The notes: generated by a model not told the origin, from the sequence alone. Shown: positions 19,243 through 31,769, counted from the stretch's first letter. The stretch is DNA of 64,000 nt from Limanda limanda (GCF_963576545.1 NC_083639.1:25620118-25684117), one strand, 5' to 3'. Program-made: numbers and translations.

Positions 19243-21911
19243 TCTACAGTAGCATCCTCCTGACCCGAGTCTTACAGCTTTATAATCGTTTCCGTCTATA
19301 AACACCTTATTTTTCCTTTTTTATGATAAATGTATTTTATTCATCAGACTGGCCAGAATAAACTAAATTTGAATAAATACTTGATATCCTGCACATGAAC
19401 AGGAATTTAATACATTTTCTCAGAATTTGGATTTATGTTAACAAAGTTCTTATGCCACAGTGGAGTACAACAGGATTTCCTGTCTGGGCCTATTTCAACA
19501 TCTCTGAAATTGGTTATGAAATATACCTGGAGTAATTTCTTTTGCAGGTGCATCAGAGAAGAGAACACTTTGAAGTACACACGAGACGTCAATGACTTCT
19601 CCAAGATAATGCTCCAAGAAGTCAGCCATAGTGGATTCAAACATGTTATCACCGGATGTAACAAGAAGAAACAAGTGAATAACTGTCAAGACTGGGTTTT
19701 AACTGTAAGAGAAATTTTGGCAGTTTGAACCTCACCTGCATTTAAACTGAAACTAGCCCTGGAATTTACCTGTCATTGCCGAAGTAGAGAGTTTGATCCC
19801 GTGACTGTGGTTTGAATGAGTTAAGCTCGTTGATTGCAAGTGTTTATGACGGCATGTGATGCTTCCTGAGTGTTTCTGTTATAACTCAATTAGTTGTTTG
19901 GATTATTAGATGAGAGTATCATAATTAAAATTCAACACTCACTGAGTGTACCTGCTTACTCCGGCAATTATCCAATCAGCCAATCATGGAGCAGCAGTGC
20001 GATGCTTAAAAATAAACAAAAAGTTGATGTCAAACTGTCGCGGCTCAGGATCAGAGGAACCAAATGGCCTTAACACACTCAAACTGTGGAACACAAGCAC
20101 AGGTGAAGGAAGCTACTGTAAGAAATATGAAAATCTCAGGTGTGGAGATCACAGAATTAATCCTTGATAGAACAAATGGAGACTAAGACGTATAAATATG
20201 AAGAGCTGATCATGGAATTGGGAACAGGTAAGTTGGTTGAAGGGGGTGATTAGTGGTATCAAACCTCGAAGCAAATAAATGTGATCTCAGATACCTTGAC
20301 CTAACTGGAAATCAAAGTTACTCAGAACAAAAAAAAACCTAATAGGCTTGTTGTTGAGAGTTAGGGCTCAGGAGAGTGAGTAGATTTTCCAAAAAACACT
20401 TTTTACAACCTTGATGAGCAGAAAGGAATCATAGAACTCGAGGTGGATAAAGAACACATTGGGTTCCTCAAATTTTGAGTCTCCCTTGAACACAGGCTTC
20501 CCAATGCCAAACAGGTGAGGGCTAGAAACATAAGATATTCTGCTCTGTGTTCTAATGTCACATCATATCTGAGTTTTGTGGCTGATCCCTTTTAAAGCCA
20601 CAATATCTAGTGCATGAAAAAGCAAGATATCACAAAGCAAAAGTCAAATCCAAATGGTTTTAAGAGCAAGACAGTGAGTTTTAAACAGTTTTTCACCAAA
20701 TCCTCTGGAACACCTTTGGTTAAGCAGCTTGAATGTGCAGCTGAGAGAATAATGTGATGTAATCGTGTTATTATGGACTAGAAGTATAGAAACATCCTAG
20801 TTTCATAAAGGCAAATATTCTGAGAGCAAAGTGATAAAGTCCTCAGTCAGTTTATTAAACTTTATTCATCTTTTTTCCCAGTCGGACATTTCTCAGTTTG
20901 CTTCTGTCAAAGTTTTGGACGACGCTCAATTATGTTTCCTTTCTGCTTTCCTGGAAATAGATCAATAGCAATTTATTGTGGAACAAAATATACTGATTAC
21001 TAATCAGCGCCTCAGAAGAGCACGATCAAATGTGCCCATAGCCGACTTCTGGTGAATCATAAAAGTTTATTTCTGTCCTCTGAATCTCAAAAAGAAAGAA
21101 AAAGAAAAATCTGACAGAGACTCGTGTCCAAGAAACTTTTTTGTACTTCACGTTTAATCTGCGTTGGTTTGGATCCGTGTCTTTCATCAGTTGAAGGTTC
21201 AAAAGGGACGAGAACAAACTCCTACAGCCTAAATAACTGGAGCAGAGCAATTGACCTCTACTTGCCCCCCCCCCTCTCCCTGTCAGCCTGATATTTCTCC
21301 CGAGCACTGACAAGAGAACGGAAAATAAATAAGATATTATGAAGCCATGATAACACGGGAACACGAGCAGATTGAAGATCTTGTTTAATTTATCCATCCA
21401 GATGGTTGGGTTGAGGCCTCAGTACTAAATCATGACAGGGTGGTGGGGGGTGGAGTTTGCATTGTTCCTGTCACTGTGGTCACGAGGAGCCCTGTGCTCT
21501 TCATCTCAGTGAATAATGTATAATGTATACGGCTGCGTCACCTCATTATATAAAATACCACGATTGCAGCATTAGCATGTTTTTTAATTGGTTGTCTTTG
21601 CATTTCCTGTTGCACGAGAAATCAGAGTTTAATTGGAAGGTGTCACCAACGCTGTGGATTGAGGAGCCGCCCCCCCCTCTATGTCACAGAAACCTCAACT
21701 CAACCTCTGAGCTGTTGACTTCGAGAATAAGAAGGAAATGAATATTGATGAAGCTGCGACACTTTTAACCGTGTGACAGGAATAATGACGGACAAATATT
21801 TAAACGGAGGTCAATACAGGAGAGAAAGCTCCCAGCTGATGTGTTGACGACATATTAAACCGGATTTAATTTGTATTGTCATACTTAAATAAAAGGCACA
21901 TTGGTCCCATG
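19243..21911. other. Intergenic stretch with a small transposon fragment
   Basis: Apart from the Tc1-like fragment near 19936, no features are supported. Frames are at most 123 codons (21026-21397, minus) without recognisable domains. A C run lies near 21266-21274. Confidence 0.45.
19936..20010 (+). mobile_element. Tc1/mariner-like element 5' end fragment
   Basis: The words CACTGAGTGTACCTGCTTAC, then ATCCAATCAGCCAATCATG and GCAGCAGTGCGATGC, resemble the 5' non-coding end of a widespread vertebrate Tc1-like transposon. The resemblance fades after about 20010 and no transposase is recognisable, so this is a short decayed fragment. Identification is from memory of the family. Confidence 0.4.
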
Positions 21912-22085
21912 TAGGGTTGCAAAATTCCGGGAATATTCAAAGATGGAAACTTTCCATGAGAATTAACAGGAATTAACCGGAATTTACGGGAATTAATGGG
22001 AATAAACTGAAAATGTTGTGGGTAATTTATACTAACTGTATTTACCTTGTCATATACAGACACATAAACATTTTGATTTTTCATA

Positions 22086-22836
22086 CACAGCAAAATCTGT
22101 AGTGTTGTTTTTTCAGTGTTAATATTTTTGAGTTGGTGGGTGTTGATTTTGGAGTTGTTTTAAAACCTGTAGTGATCAAAAAGCGAGCGTTGTCAATCAA
22201 GCGAGTTAAATGTTAACACCTTTGACTGAGTTAGATTCACTTCAGGTGGAGTTGATCATAAAATATGGGAGGAGCTATGTTCTTCTCTCGGCTGCACCCA
22301 ATGAACCATAACAAAATCCCTCGGCTCTCTTTATCAAGACAGGTGTGAAACTGACCCTCGTTCTCATTGTAGTGTTAAAAATACACTTTAATGTGTCATA
22401 AAACAACACTATGTATGTCAAAAATGTACTCTCATAGTGAAATGAAATAACACGATTTTAGTGTTAAAAATACACTTTAACGTGTCATAAAATAATAACA
22501 CTATGTATGTTAAAAATTAACTCTTATAGTGAAAATGAAATAACACGATTTTAGTGTTAAAAATACACTTTAACGTGTCATAAAATAACACTATGTATGT
22601 TAAAAATTAACACTCACAGTGAAAGGGAATAACACAATTTAGAGTTAAAGGTGCACTTATGTGGTGTCATAAAATAACACCAAGGATGTAAAATATTTAT
22701 CACTATTAAAGAGTTAAAATATTAACACTTTTCAAAGTGTAATTTTAACTCAGAATCCGTGAGGATTATATAAACTCAGAAAAAGTGTTAAATTTAACAC
22801 TCTGTGATTTGAATTAACACTCCCGATTTTGCTGTG
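22086..22836. mobile_element. Nested TA-flanked inverted-repeat element
   Basis: The element starts CACAGCAAAATC and ends GATTTTGCTGTG, a perfect 12-bp inverted repeat, and is flanked on both sides by TA (22084-22085 and 22837-22838). The two other copies of the host hAT element show the uninterrupted site TCATAGGCTG with a single TA, which confirms insertion with TA duplication. TA duplication is typical of Tc1/mariner-type transposition. No transposase is present, so it is non-autonomous. Inside lie three to four tandem units of about 90-95 bp (roughly 22375-22640), rich in AGTGTTAAAAATACACTTTA-like words. Confidence 0.88.
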
Positions 22837-22838
22837 TA

Positions 22839-23005
22839 GGCTGATTTGAGCCCTGAGGAAACTTTGGGCACTTGACTATACGCCTCTGCATGGTTGTGTC
22901 ATTCTTAACATAGGTCTTTGCACAGTATTTGCAAATGTACACAGCCTTTCCTTCTACATTGGATGTGGTGAAATGTCTCCACACATGAGATTGTGCACGT
23001 GGCAT
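22839..23005 (-). pseudogene. BED zinc-finger fragment of hAT transposase, copy 1
   Basis: From an ATG at 23005-23003 the minus strand encodes MPRAQSHVWRHF, then VYICKYCAKTYVK, then a region ending IVKCPKFPQGSNQP. The aromatic W...F pair, the CxxC, and a following HxxxC are the expected BED-finger pattern, a DNA-binding domain at the N-terminus of many hAT transposases. Here the histidine of HxxxC is replaced by Arg (QRRIVKC). The related copy at 34.8 kb keeps His at that position. The frame is cut off at 22839 by the nested element. The domain is therefore broken and non-functional. Confidence 0.75.
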
Positions 23006-23043
23006 TGTTCTGTAGAATAAGATGAGAACCCTTTGCAACCCTA

Positions 23044-25689
23044 GTCCCATGTCAACATTTTATAATCTCACTGATGCAAAAGGTCTGTTTTCTGCATTAT
23101 CAGTTCATGAATGAAGATTTAAAACGTCACTTTAGGGGGATAACGACTACTTTTACTGTCTTTCGTGTTCAGATGCAAATGAATGTTGACGCATTTGATC
23201 TTATTGCTCGATAGACAATGTTGTCTTAACTCTGTCAACGTTTGCCTTTGCTGCTGTCGCGTCGGATGAAGACGCACACGAAGCAGTTCAGCGTAACTCA
23301 GAGTCGACTCCTTTGTTTTATCTAACTTGTGAAGTGAAAACTGTGGAACTTGAGAGAAGGAAACAGAGACGTCTGTGTTTCAAAGTAAATCCGTTCAGGG
23401 TCGTGAGCACAATGGAAACAAAAGACAAAGACAAGTGACATTTTTAATCTATGATGATGAAGAAGATGTCGTGCACAAACCGTTATCTTGACTTCATGCG
23501 TTCAGGAATCACCGATGTTTCGCTCTGTTGCAAAAACAACTTCTAGCCCCTTCACTCACCCCCCTCTGCACATGCTAAAACTTTATCTGAAAACAATATT
23601 GCCAAACGCAGACAATCTTCTAAGAGCTTCGGCTTTTCCCGTGGCAGATATAGCATTACCGTCAATTACATGCTAATCACAAATGGAAGCACATTATCTC
23701 CGGATGATTTGTGTCAGTAATTAGATGCCAAGAGGCAAGACGACTCTGGATGTTTGATATGGCCGAGCCGGAGCCTCAGTCACTGTCTGCAGAGGGTGAA
23801 ACTGCAAGACGCTGCTAATAGCTGCGCCGGACGAGAATAGAATCAAGCGCCGCAGCCGAGATTCTTCTCTGTAATGTGGCCTGCACTTTGCTCTGAGTGC
23901 TGTTGTTGTCAAATGCAGTAATGGCCATTACTTCTCACTGATAAAAATAGGGTGCAGCTCATGAATTCTTAAAAAGGGAAAATGTATATTTTAGTATCGT
24001 AAATGAAGCATTATTATTAAGCAGGTGGAGAGACGCGACCGCAACCAGCGCCGCCCGGACGAGTGTTGATGGAGCACCACACAAAGTCAGATGCATGTTG
24101 AATTAATATTTATAAAAGCAATGTAAATGTGCGTCCAGCTGATATTTTAACGTCTGTTAGAGGAAGATGGCGAGTGCAGCTCAGTTCTTCAGTTTTATCT
24201 TCGGCACATCACAAACAATTATCCACAATATACTCTATGTAGATGATACTGCGAAATACATTATGCTTTACAATTGCTTTACCATTCTGAAACCCCCCCT
24301 TAATGTCACTGAAATGTTAATTGCTATAATTAAAGAGAAGAAAACCGTTGATTTGACGTCTATACATGCATTATGTTGTGTGGAAGCCACCTGCTAAATG
24401 CACAATAAGAATCTCTTTAGGCTTTAATGGTTATTTGTTCTGTCTCATGTCTTTATGATCCTTGTAGTTCGCAAGGTCGAGCGTCACAACTGCTGGTAAT
24501 TTGTTTTATTCTGCATGAAGCGTTTTCCCTGATGAAGAGCAGGCACGTTGGAAACTCAGCTTTCTTTTAGTCTCATATTCTTTATCATGTAAAACACGTG
24601 ATTTTAATATATTGAGGTGACAGATCAGCAGAAACCACAGCGATCGACTAATACATCTAAATAATTAGCATGATTTCTCTTCAAAATGTTCCCCGCAGAC
24701 ATTTCCTCTCCCCCCCCGATCAGAGCTTCACAATGTGAGCGTATTAATGTCGGCATTAAAGCGGCCGACACCAAGTTCCCTTTTTGTCAGGATTATGTAA
24801 AAGACGCTGCTCCAGCTAAGTCTTACGAGAATAGTATATAAGAGAAAATGAAAGATTACAAATACTATTTAAAATCACTGTCACATAAAATGCCAACTAC
24901 AAAATTGAATTGCAGATGGGAGCCGGGAGCAGATGATTGGTTTGTGTCTCCTTCCTGGCTTCCTCCTCTAAATCGTCGGCATGTTAACAGTTGGAGGTAG
25001 AAAACAGGTAAATACTTCATATTTAATAAAAAGGAATTGAGTACAGGAAAATCGAGCTATTAAATCTAATTATGTGTTCATATACTTAATTTTATTGTCC
25101 AGCAACATTCAGGCCTGATTATCTGGACCAGTACGTTTCTGGAGAGAAGGTGGTAATTTTTATTTTTGCTGAAATGAAAGAACAAATACTGTCAAAAGGT
25201 TTACATTAAACTTGGATATAATACCAATATTCAGGAGGTTTGCTCAAAAACATTGAAACAAAGGTCAAAGAAGAAAATAAACAATTCCTACACACTTTTC
25301 ACTCAATACACATTTTCACAAAGCGGCAGAAAGACTCAACAATTTCAACTTCATCATAATCGGTTCATAGACCAGTAGGAGTTTCCCAGTCCCAGTTGTT
25401 TATGCAGGAATTTGAAATGATTTATTTAAGTTAATTCCACCTCATGGTTAAAGGTCCTTCGTTGTCATGGTTACAGTAATGAACACACTGTTGAGGTCGT
25501 CAAATGCCGAGAGAAAAGTCAAACTCGTTTGTTTTTCCTGTTTCACACCGGAAACGAACCACGAACTTTTTGGACCACGTCACCTGCAGCTGCCAGAGGA
25601 CGTCTGGAAATAAAACGTTCCTATGAATCGTAATAAGCCGCTCGCACAGATGACCTGTGGGATCACGCGGTGCAGGAGGACAGTAATGG
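23044..25689. other. Intergenic stretch, no gene seen
   Basis: No supported coding sequence. The segment 23490-24410 has several stop-poor short frames, but no domain is recognisable. A C run lies near 24710-24717. Confidence 0.45.
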
Positions 25690-26235
25690 GGGTGTCGACT
25701 GGTGTCAGCTAACAGGCCGCCGAGACCCCGGTGCATTTTGCAGAGAAATTCTCAATTTTCAATCTAGCGTAGGGCTATGGGCGCCTGCCCTTGTCGCTCA
25801 TCTTCCACATGATGCACTGACTAATCTAGCGTACCCTTCCCTACCTGCAAATGTGTTTAGTGAAGGGCAGATAAGACCTGTCACATATGAAATCTATTTT
25901 TCTCCCCACCTCACCTTACCGGTCATGTCCCGACTGATGTAATAGCCACAGCTGATGTTAAGACATGAATGCGGGGAGGAAGTTAATGGAACCTTCCAAT
26001 CTCGTTGCATACCTGGGGCCGACTGATTTGGAATCGCGACGCCGGCTCCAAAGTGGATTTGCATATCCTCTCACACGCCGCCGATCGGATTTTCAAGTTG
26101 TTATTTCGGCAATCTGCGGCAAATTTGGGTTATTTAATGGCCCCTTCACACTCTGCCTGCTTATTACCCGCTATTGCCCTTGTCTGAGTGTTATTGCGTG
26201 TGAAGATTGCATCATGTTTTGTTTTGCATTGTGCA
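25690..26235. other. Candidate conserved non-coding block
   Basis: About 550 bp with balanced base composition and few simple repeats, set in otherwise AT-rich surroundings. It contains a perfect octamer ATTTGCAT (POU/Oct factor consensus) at 26057-26064, and overlapping stop-poor frames in more than one frame. No coding domain is recognisable. Reading it as a regulatory element is inference; cross-species alignment was not possible. Confidence 0.25.
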
Positions 26236-26394
26236 GTTGTTGACTGTTTTACCTGCTACTGCTGAAACAGACCTGTAATTTAATGTGATAACTTTTCTTA
26301 TGTATTTACTGGAGACTCGTGGCGAGTGGTCTGAGTTCATAAAGGACGTGTTTAGTCCGGTTGACCAGTCAAAGTGATTCACTGTACATTCACA

Positions 26395-26620
26395 CACACA
26401 CACACTGACATTTAAACAGTGAATGCAGGTGCAGCTCTTTCTCTGTCACACTCACACACTGCTAGCAGAGCAGTCAGGGACCCTTGGGGTTCTATGTCTT
26501 GCTCAAGGACACTTGGGCACATAGAACTTACTTACTTACTTACTTACTGTATATATTATTGTTCTTACTGTATATATTATTGTTCTTACTGTATATATTG
26601 TTGATTTGTTTTTATGTACA
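26395..26620. repeat. Short simple repeats and dispersed-repeat fragment
   Basis: A short CA run lies at about 26392-26404. TTGCTCAAGGACACTTGGGC at 26500-26519 resembles a motif of abundant fish retroposons. Five to six TTAC units follow at about 26527-26548, then three copies of a TACTGTATATATT-containing unit of roughly 24 bp (26544-26600). Confidence 0.55.
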
Positions 26621-26759
26621 GTGGCAATTTCAAATATTTCCAATATATGCAACTGTTCAGTTTACTAAGAGGTTAACTTAGTATAACCTCAGTTAACAAG
26701 TCACCAGAGTTACTTTTACACACAACAAACACAAACAGCTGTTTTCCTTATTAATGAAT

Positions 26760-26997
26760 ATTAACGGTCACCGCCTATTCCAGAAAATCTCTGCACCTTT
26801 GCACTGTACGTGCCCATAACTCTCTCACTGTATATATTGTTTCGTTTTATATTGTTTTATATATATTTATATATATATATATATTGTTGTTAAATGTCGT
26901 TGTTATTTATGTGCATCAATCACACCAAGGCAATTTCCTGTATGTGCAAATATACTTGGCTATTAAAAGAATTCTGATTCTGATTCTGATTCTGGAA
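26760..26997 (+). mobile_element. LINE 3' end with (TTCTGA)n tail
   Basis: The segment includes GCACTGTACGTGCC, a TATATTGTTTTATATATATT region, CCAAGGCAATTTCCTGTATG, CAAATATACTTGGC and ATTAAAAGAATTCTGATTC, ending in about four TTCTGA units. This ordering is characteristic of the 3' untranslated end of fish L2/Rex-type LINEs. No reverse transcriptase sequence is present, so it is a 5'-truncated insertion. The left border is approximate. Confidence 0.65.
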
Positions 26998-29900
26998 TGA
27001 AGGAGCTGAGGATACAACCTCTGACTTTCATCTACTTTTTGTCTGTGGACGACCCGCTTTACCTCCTGGGCCACAGCTGCCAACCACTCATTTGTTAGCT
27101 TCCATTTAAAGCTAAATTCAAACCATTCCAAGACCAGAAATGAGTGAGATCTCATAAAATGAAGAAGGATGTGTAGTTACATTGAGTTTGTTTAATTGTT
27201 AACTATATAAATACATTTATTTTGCATTGCCTAATGATTTAGATTAATAAAAAAGGTCATGTGAGACACTTGATGGTCAACAATGTTCGATTGGGCAAAA
27301 TCATTTTTGTAAATTTGTCCTGTGCTGATAATGAACAGAAAACACAGAAAACAAAAAAATCCGTTTGCCCTCCAGAGCTAGGTGTGTTTTATAGATGCTC
27401 AATTTGCTATTATTCAAACTAGTCCAAGTATAAAAGAATAATAAATCCATTTCAAACTGTTTAGTCCCAGTTTTTCACCAGAAAAAGATTCAATTCACCA
27501 ATAAACAGCACAGAGCAGAGCCTCAGTTGCAGTGAGGAATGGGAGGAATGGGCTGACTCTGTGGACGCTGGCACAGAACCCAGGCTGATTTTCCAGGGAT
27601 ATGGTCGCATTTTCTGGTTCATCGCTCTTCACGCTACAATGGAAGGAAATTCATTTTGGTGTTAAAAGCTCAAAAACACGGATCCACAGAGTGATAGGCG
27701 TCCATTTAGTGTCCAGGTCAGAGTTGTTCTGCCTCGGTAAGAGGTTTTTTCCTGTGCTTAAGAGCTGGAATTTAAATGAAACATTTAACATCTATATGTC
27801 TGCACGTCCGGGAGGAATTCCACAGCATCAAAATGAGCCATTACATTTACTTTATTCTCACGTTTCACATGCCATAAATGTTAAGTTGTTTTTTTACAAC
27901 TTTAATATTTAACGATACATTTTCAGACCCCCAATTTAGTGTCATTTAGCTTTTAAAACAGATCCTTTCAGAATACATAAATTCAAATAAGCCCTTTGAG
28001 TCCCAGAACAATGAGATAATTTCATAGAATACATTCTATTTACCACACATTCTTTCTTCTAATCTGCAAAGTCCAGTCAGAGACTCAGAATGTATGAGCT
28101 GAAGCTGAGAGGAGGAAATTTAAATCTGCATTTTATTTGTATTATTTATCCGGTGGCTAGAAACGGGAAGAAACAGTTCCTGCTGCTCTTCCACAGCTTT
28201 GCTCTCTTTGAGTCTCAGCGAATCAACAACAAAGCAAAGCCCTGCAACAAACAGTCTCACAGACGAACAACATTTGGCACGACGATCAAACACATATCCA
28301 GCCATTCACGGCCCAATCATGGACAGACAAACAGAAAACCAACCTGAAACAGACGCATTGTTTCAGCCAGATACACTTTCCCTATTTGCGTCCGTATAAA
28401 CCTCTTAGAAAGTCAGCTGAAGGTAGGCGGGTCGGATGGGCGCTGGTTTCATTTCCCCAGGATTTGCACGGAGGGAAATATCAAAATCTTCTTCCTAACT
28501 ACACACAAAGCTCTTAGAATCATGTTTTTAACCACACGCCAGGAAGTAGCAGGAGAGTAGCAGGGAAAAAACTGCATATACTCCACATAACTCATTCCAA
28601 GACACTCCGAGACACTGCAATTACATTTGTAAGAGGCTGTATTGTTGCTTTTCATCTGGGAATCAGGACCCTATTGTGTTGTTGTGTGTTGTGGCCGATT
28701 CCTCGGTTGCAGGAGTGAATTATCTCACGCAGTTACTCGGCACAGAGAACAAACAACATCGACTAATTGCTGAGCATCTCCAAAGTGCTGACCCTTGAGA
28801 GAATGGAGGGAAGTGCAGAGACCCGAATGGTGAAGGGCTAACACATTAACTGCAGTGGTTTGCGTGCTTGTGTGTGTGTGTGTTTGTGTGTGTGTGCATT
28901 TGTGTGTGTGTGTGTGTGTTTTCAAGTTGCCAATAAGTGCGAGTCGGCCTGACCCTGTTATTTAAACCCTGCTGCAGGCTACGCTCGGACGCTCCTGCTC
29001 TCCTAGTTCAGCCGGACCTGCCTTTGTTGGTTAGGCCCTGTTCGAGAGATGCTATTTAATCGATGCAGCTTACTGTTGGAGTTACATTATACCTAAACTG
29101 TGTGTATTAGATGTGATATTGTCAAACAAAGCAAGACTACATTGCTCTAGTGTTGTGTTTGGGTTAAATTTGGTAAATTTTTAAGTTTAGACGCATGAAA
29201 GTTAAGTAAAATACAATTAAACCTTTTTTTAAATGCCAATAAATAGTTATATCTGTGGTGTAAAAGTACATCTTAAATGTTGGCAAACCATCATGGGATA
29301 GGAAAGGTTGTATGAAAATATATAAAAATGATAATGGTATGATAATATTGCATAACAATGTTAAAATAATGTCAAGAAAGTGTCTGGACTTCAAGTTTGA
29401 TTATAGAATTCCATGCAGTGAGTTCTATAGTCTGATCTAACCGGTGACCTGGTTAGATCAGCTGGCAGCGGCTGCAGGAGACGCTCTGTGGCCAGAGGAA
29501 GGAAAACGCAGAACCGCAGTAAACAGTTCAGTGTTCAAATCTTCTTCAATGTTAAAAGCACACGGGTTTAAAGGGGAGTTGGAGTTTTCGAGGTTCAAAT
29601 CGTAGAAATACACAACGTTCAGTAAAAACAAGTCGTGTCCTCTTCTTGTTCTCTTCACTTCTGGATTTCTGCTCTTATGAAAAACTGCTCTTCTGTTAAA
29701 GTCGATCCTGTGAGAGCAGGTTCCTTATATAACGAGAAAAACTGGTGATTTCAACTTCCAGCTGAATGTGCACTTATCCCCTCCACTCAAATGACTGTGT
29801 GTTTCATTGGGGGGGGGGGGGGGGGGACAAACAACAAAGACTGAGGCTAATTGTTCAATAACATAAAAATCTGCACAAAATATTTCGGGCAACATGGAAA

Positions 29901-31262
29901 CTGCTGCGTCAGCTTTGTTGGGTCGCAGGTTCTGAATCTTTCACGGTGACAGAATCTGTTTGACACAGATCTCTGCAAAGTCTGTGGAAATAAAGATGTT
30001 TTTTTTAACATATACGTTTCCTGCCTCTTGCATTTAGAAATTATATAAGAACTAATTATAGGTTCACTTGCAGCCTGGAGTTTGAGTTCTGACACATTTA
30101 GATTTTTCTATTTTAATTTATGCTGGAGTGAGATTTGCGACTATGAAAATAAACCTTTTTAGGGCTGGGTAATAGAACAAAATTAATAATTATTGCAGTA
30201 TAACTTTGATCAATAGAGATATAACAAAGGTTCAATGTATTGCTTATGCATTGTAAAAGCACATAGTTGATTTTTTTGCTTTTATCAAGTGTTTGTCGTT
30301 CTCTGCTCATAAAGAAGAGTTTTTAAACAATTTTAACTTGACGTGACATTTACCTTAAATAAGAATATTGATTAACCTTTTTATCTCGGTATACATATTA
30401 TTATTGACACTATTTTGCAGCCTGGTTTCACCCAGTGCTTCTCCTGCTGTGTGGTCTGTGTGAGTAACAACAGCCGATCCAGTTATCAAGTGAAGAAAAT
30501 AGATCTGACGCGGCTCCAGAGCTAAAATCCCAATCATTCGCCTTCAATCTTAAGCAATTAGTGAATGTAGCTGCGGCTCGGGGGGGATTCCACATCCTGC
30601 TAAATGGTTGATGGGCTGTTTTTTGTTCCGTATAGAACAGATGATAAATGCATGAGTTTAGAGAGAGAGAGGGCAGAGGCTTTCCTCCAGTGGCGGTAAT
30701 GAGGAGGATGTGGATGAAGCCTCGACTCTGATACAAGAGACGCTTCTTCACTGCAGACCGAGCGCGGTGAAAGCTCACATACATTTGAGAAGTGCAGTAA
30801 TGAAGGATCGCCGGCTCCTTTCCTTATGGTTTCTTGAAAGATGGAATCTGCCGCAGGTTACCGTGACATCCTGGTGTCACTGCTCTCTTAAATGAAAATC
30901 CTATTATCACAGAGATGAAGGATCTTTTTGTCCTGCTGTCGTCATCCTGTCATAAGGCTTCGGAATCCAAATATATAAACTCAGAGGAGGCGATTTTCTT
31001 AACTTTTTATTGGCATGTTCACATTTAAACTGGTGCAGCTTTCGAAAGGTGTCACACTCATGTGTTTAAATTATTGTTCCTCTCTGTATTATATCAGTAA
31101 TAATGGTTTGAATACAAAATAAAAGCTGAAAGTAGTGATACATTGAGGTAAATTTACTTTTAAATGGTAATTAAACTGCAGTTATATCCTCTTTACTAGT
31201 ATTTCTACTTCGAGTCACATTCACACGCGTCCATACAGAGTTTCTATCACACATCATTCACA
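26998..31262. other. Intergenic stretch with simple repeats
   Basis: No supported gene. A word shared with 31352-31373 (GGACGACCCGCTTTACCTCC, 27047-27066) marks a dispersed fish repeat fragment near 27000-27085. Interrupted GT runs lie at 28868-28919 and a G run at about 29811-29826. The segment at 30157-30280 (GGGCTGGGTAATAGA then ATAT-rich) resembles a fish repeat that begins AGGGCTGGGCAATAT, but is too decayed to classify. Confidence 0.45.
28868..28919. repeat. Interrupted (GT)n microsatellite
   Basis: Three GT runs broken by GTTTGT and GCATTTGT. Confidence 0.9.
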
Positions 31263-31374
31263 CATTAGGGGCACTGGGTGTCAGCGTGTTGACACCAGGA
31301 CACTTCAGCACCGGACAGGACCGCAATTGAACCACCGACCGTCTGTGGTTAGTGGACGACCCACTCTACCTCCA
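31263..31374. repeat. Dispersed fish repeat fragment
   Basis: Contains AGGACACTTCAGCA, ATTGAACCACCGACCGTCTG and GGACGACCCACTCTACCTCC. The last word recurs with two changes at 27047-27066. The pattern is familiar from retroposon tails in teleosts. It directly abuts the SINE to the right and may be part of the same or an older insertion. Confidence 0.4.
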
Positions 31375-31765
31375 TACAGGCGGTGGACTAGTGGCAGAAA
31401 CTTGGACTACCGGCACTAAAAGGTCTCTGATTCGATGCTGGTTCGACTCCACGGTTCGACTCCACGGAGTTTCAACAAAAACCTTACCTGGATAGAATAA
31501 CGACATAAAGACGAACCTGGATCTGTCCAAAAAGATCAAAAGTCTATTCTCCCTACCCTGTCTAGTGCCCCTGAGCAAGGCACCTTACTCCCCCAACATC
31601 TGCTCCCTGGGTGCCGTACCTGGCTGCCCTCTGCTCTGTGTGTCTGTCCAAAGATCACACCAGATGGGATAAATGCAGAGGACTAATTTCCCCATTGCAT
31701 GAGTGTGTCTATGCATGTTTGTGCATGTGTGTGGGATAAATAAAGTGTATCTTCTTCTTCTTCTT
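31375..31765 (+). mobile_element. tRNA-derived SINE with (TTC)n tail
   Basis: The head contains a sequence matching the RNA polymerase III B box, GGTTCGACTCC, at 31440-31450. An exact second copy follows at 31453-31463 through a 13-bp tandem duplication. The body holds GCCCCTGAGCAAGGCACCTT and CATCTGCTCCCTGGGTGCCG, known from fish SINEs. The tail has AATAAAGTGTATC followed by TTC repeats. Length (about 390 bp) and order (tRNA-like head, body, simple tail) fit a V-SINE-like element. It is transcribed, if at all, by RNA polymerase III and mobilised by a LINE. Confidence 0.7.
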
Positions 31766-31769
31766 AATT

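Larger units (their letters stand above)
21912..23043 (-). mobile_element. hAT element copy 1, BED-finger type, with nested insertion
   Basis: Terminal inverted repeats are TAGGGTTGCAAA (left) and TTTGCAACCCTA (right). They are flanked by a perfect 8-bp target duplication, GTCCCATG, at 21904-21911 and 23044-23051. An 8-bp duplication is the hallmark of the hAT superfamily. The left part holds degenerate GGGAATT-type tandem words. The right part encodes, on the minus strand, a BED-type zinc-finger segment. A separate 751-bp element sits inside (22086-22836), so the host element itself is only about 380 bp. Two related copies occur in the window, at 34319-35119 and 60684-60927. Confidence 0.9.

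Noticed and set aside
31375..31470. Functional tRNA gene
   Set aside because: A B box is present, but the head does not read as a foldable tRNA, the B box is duplicated, and a SINE body with a TTC tail follows.
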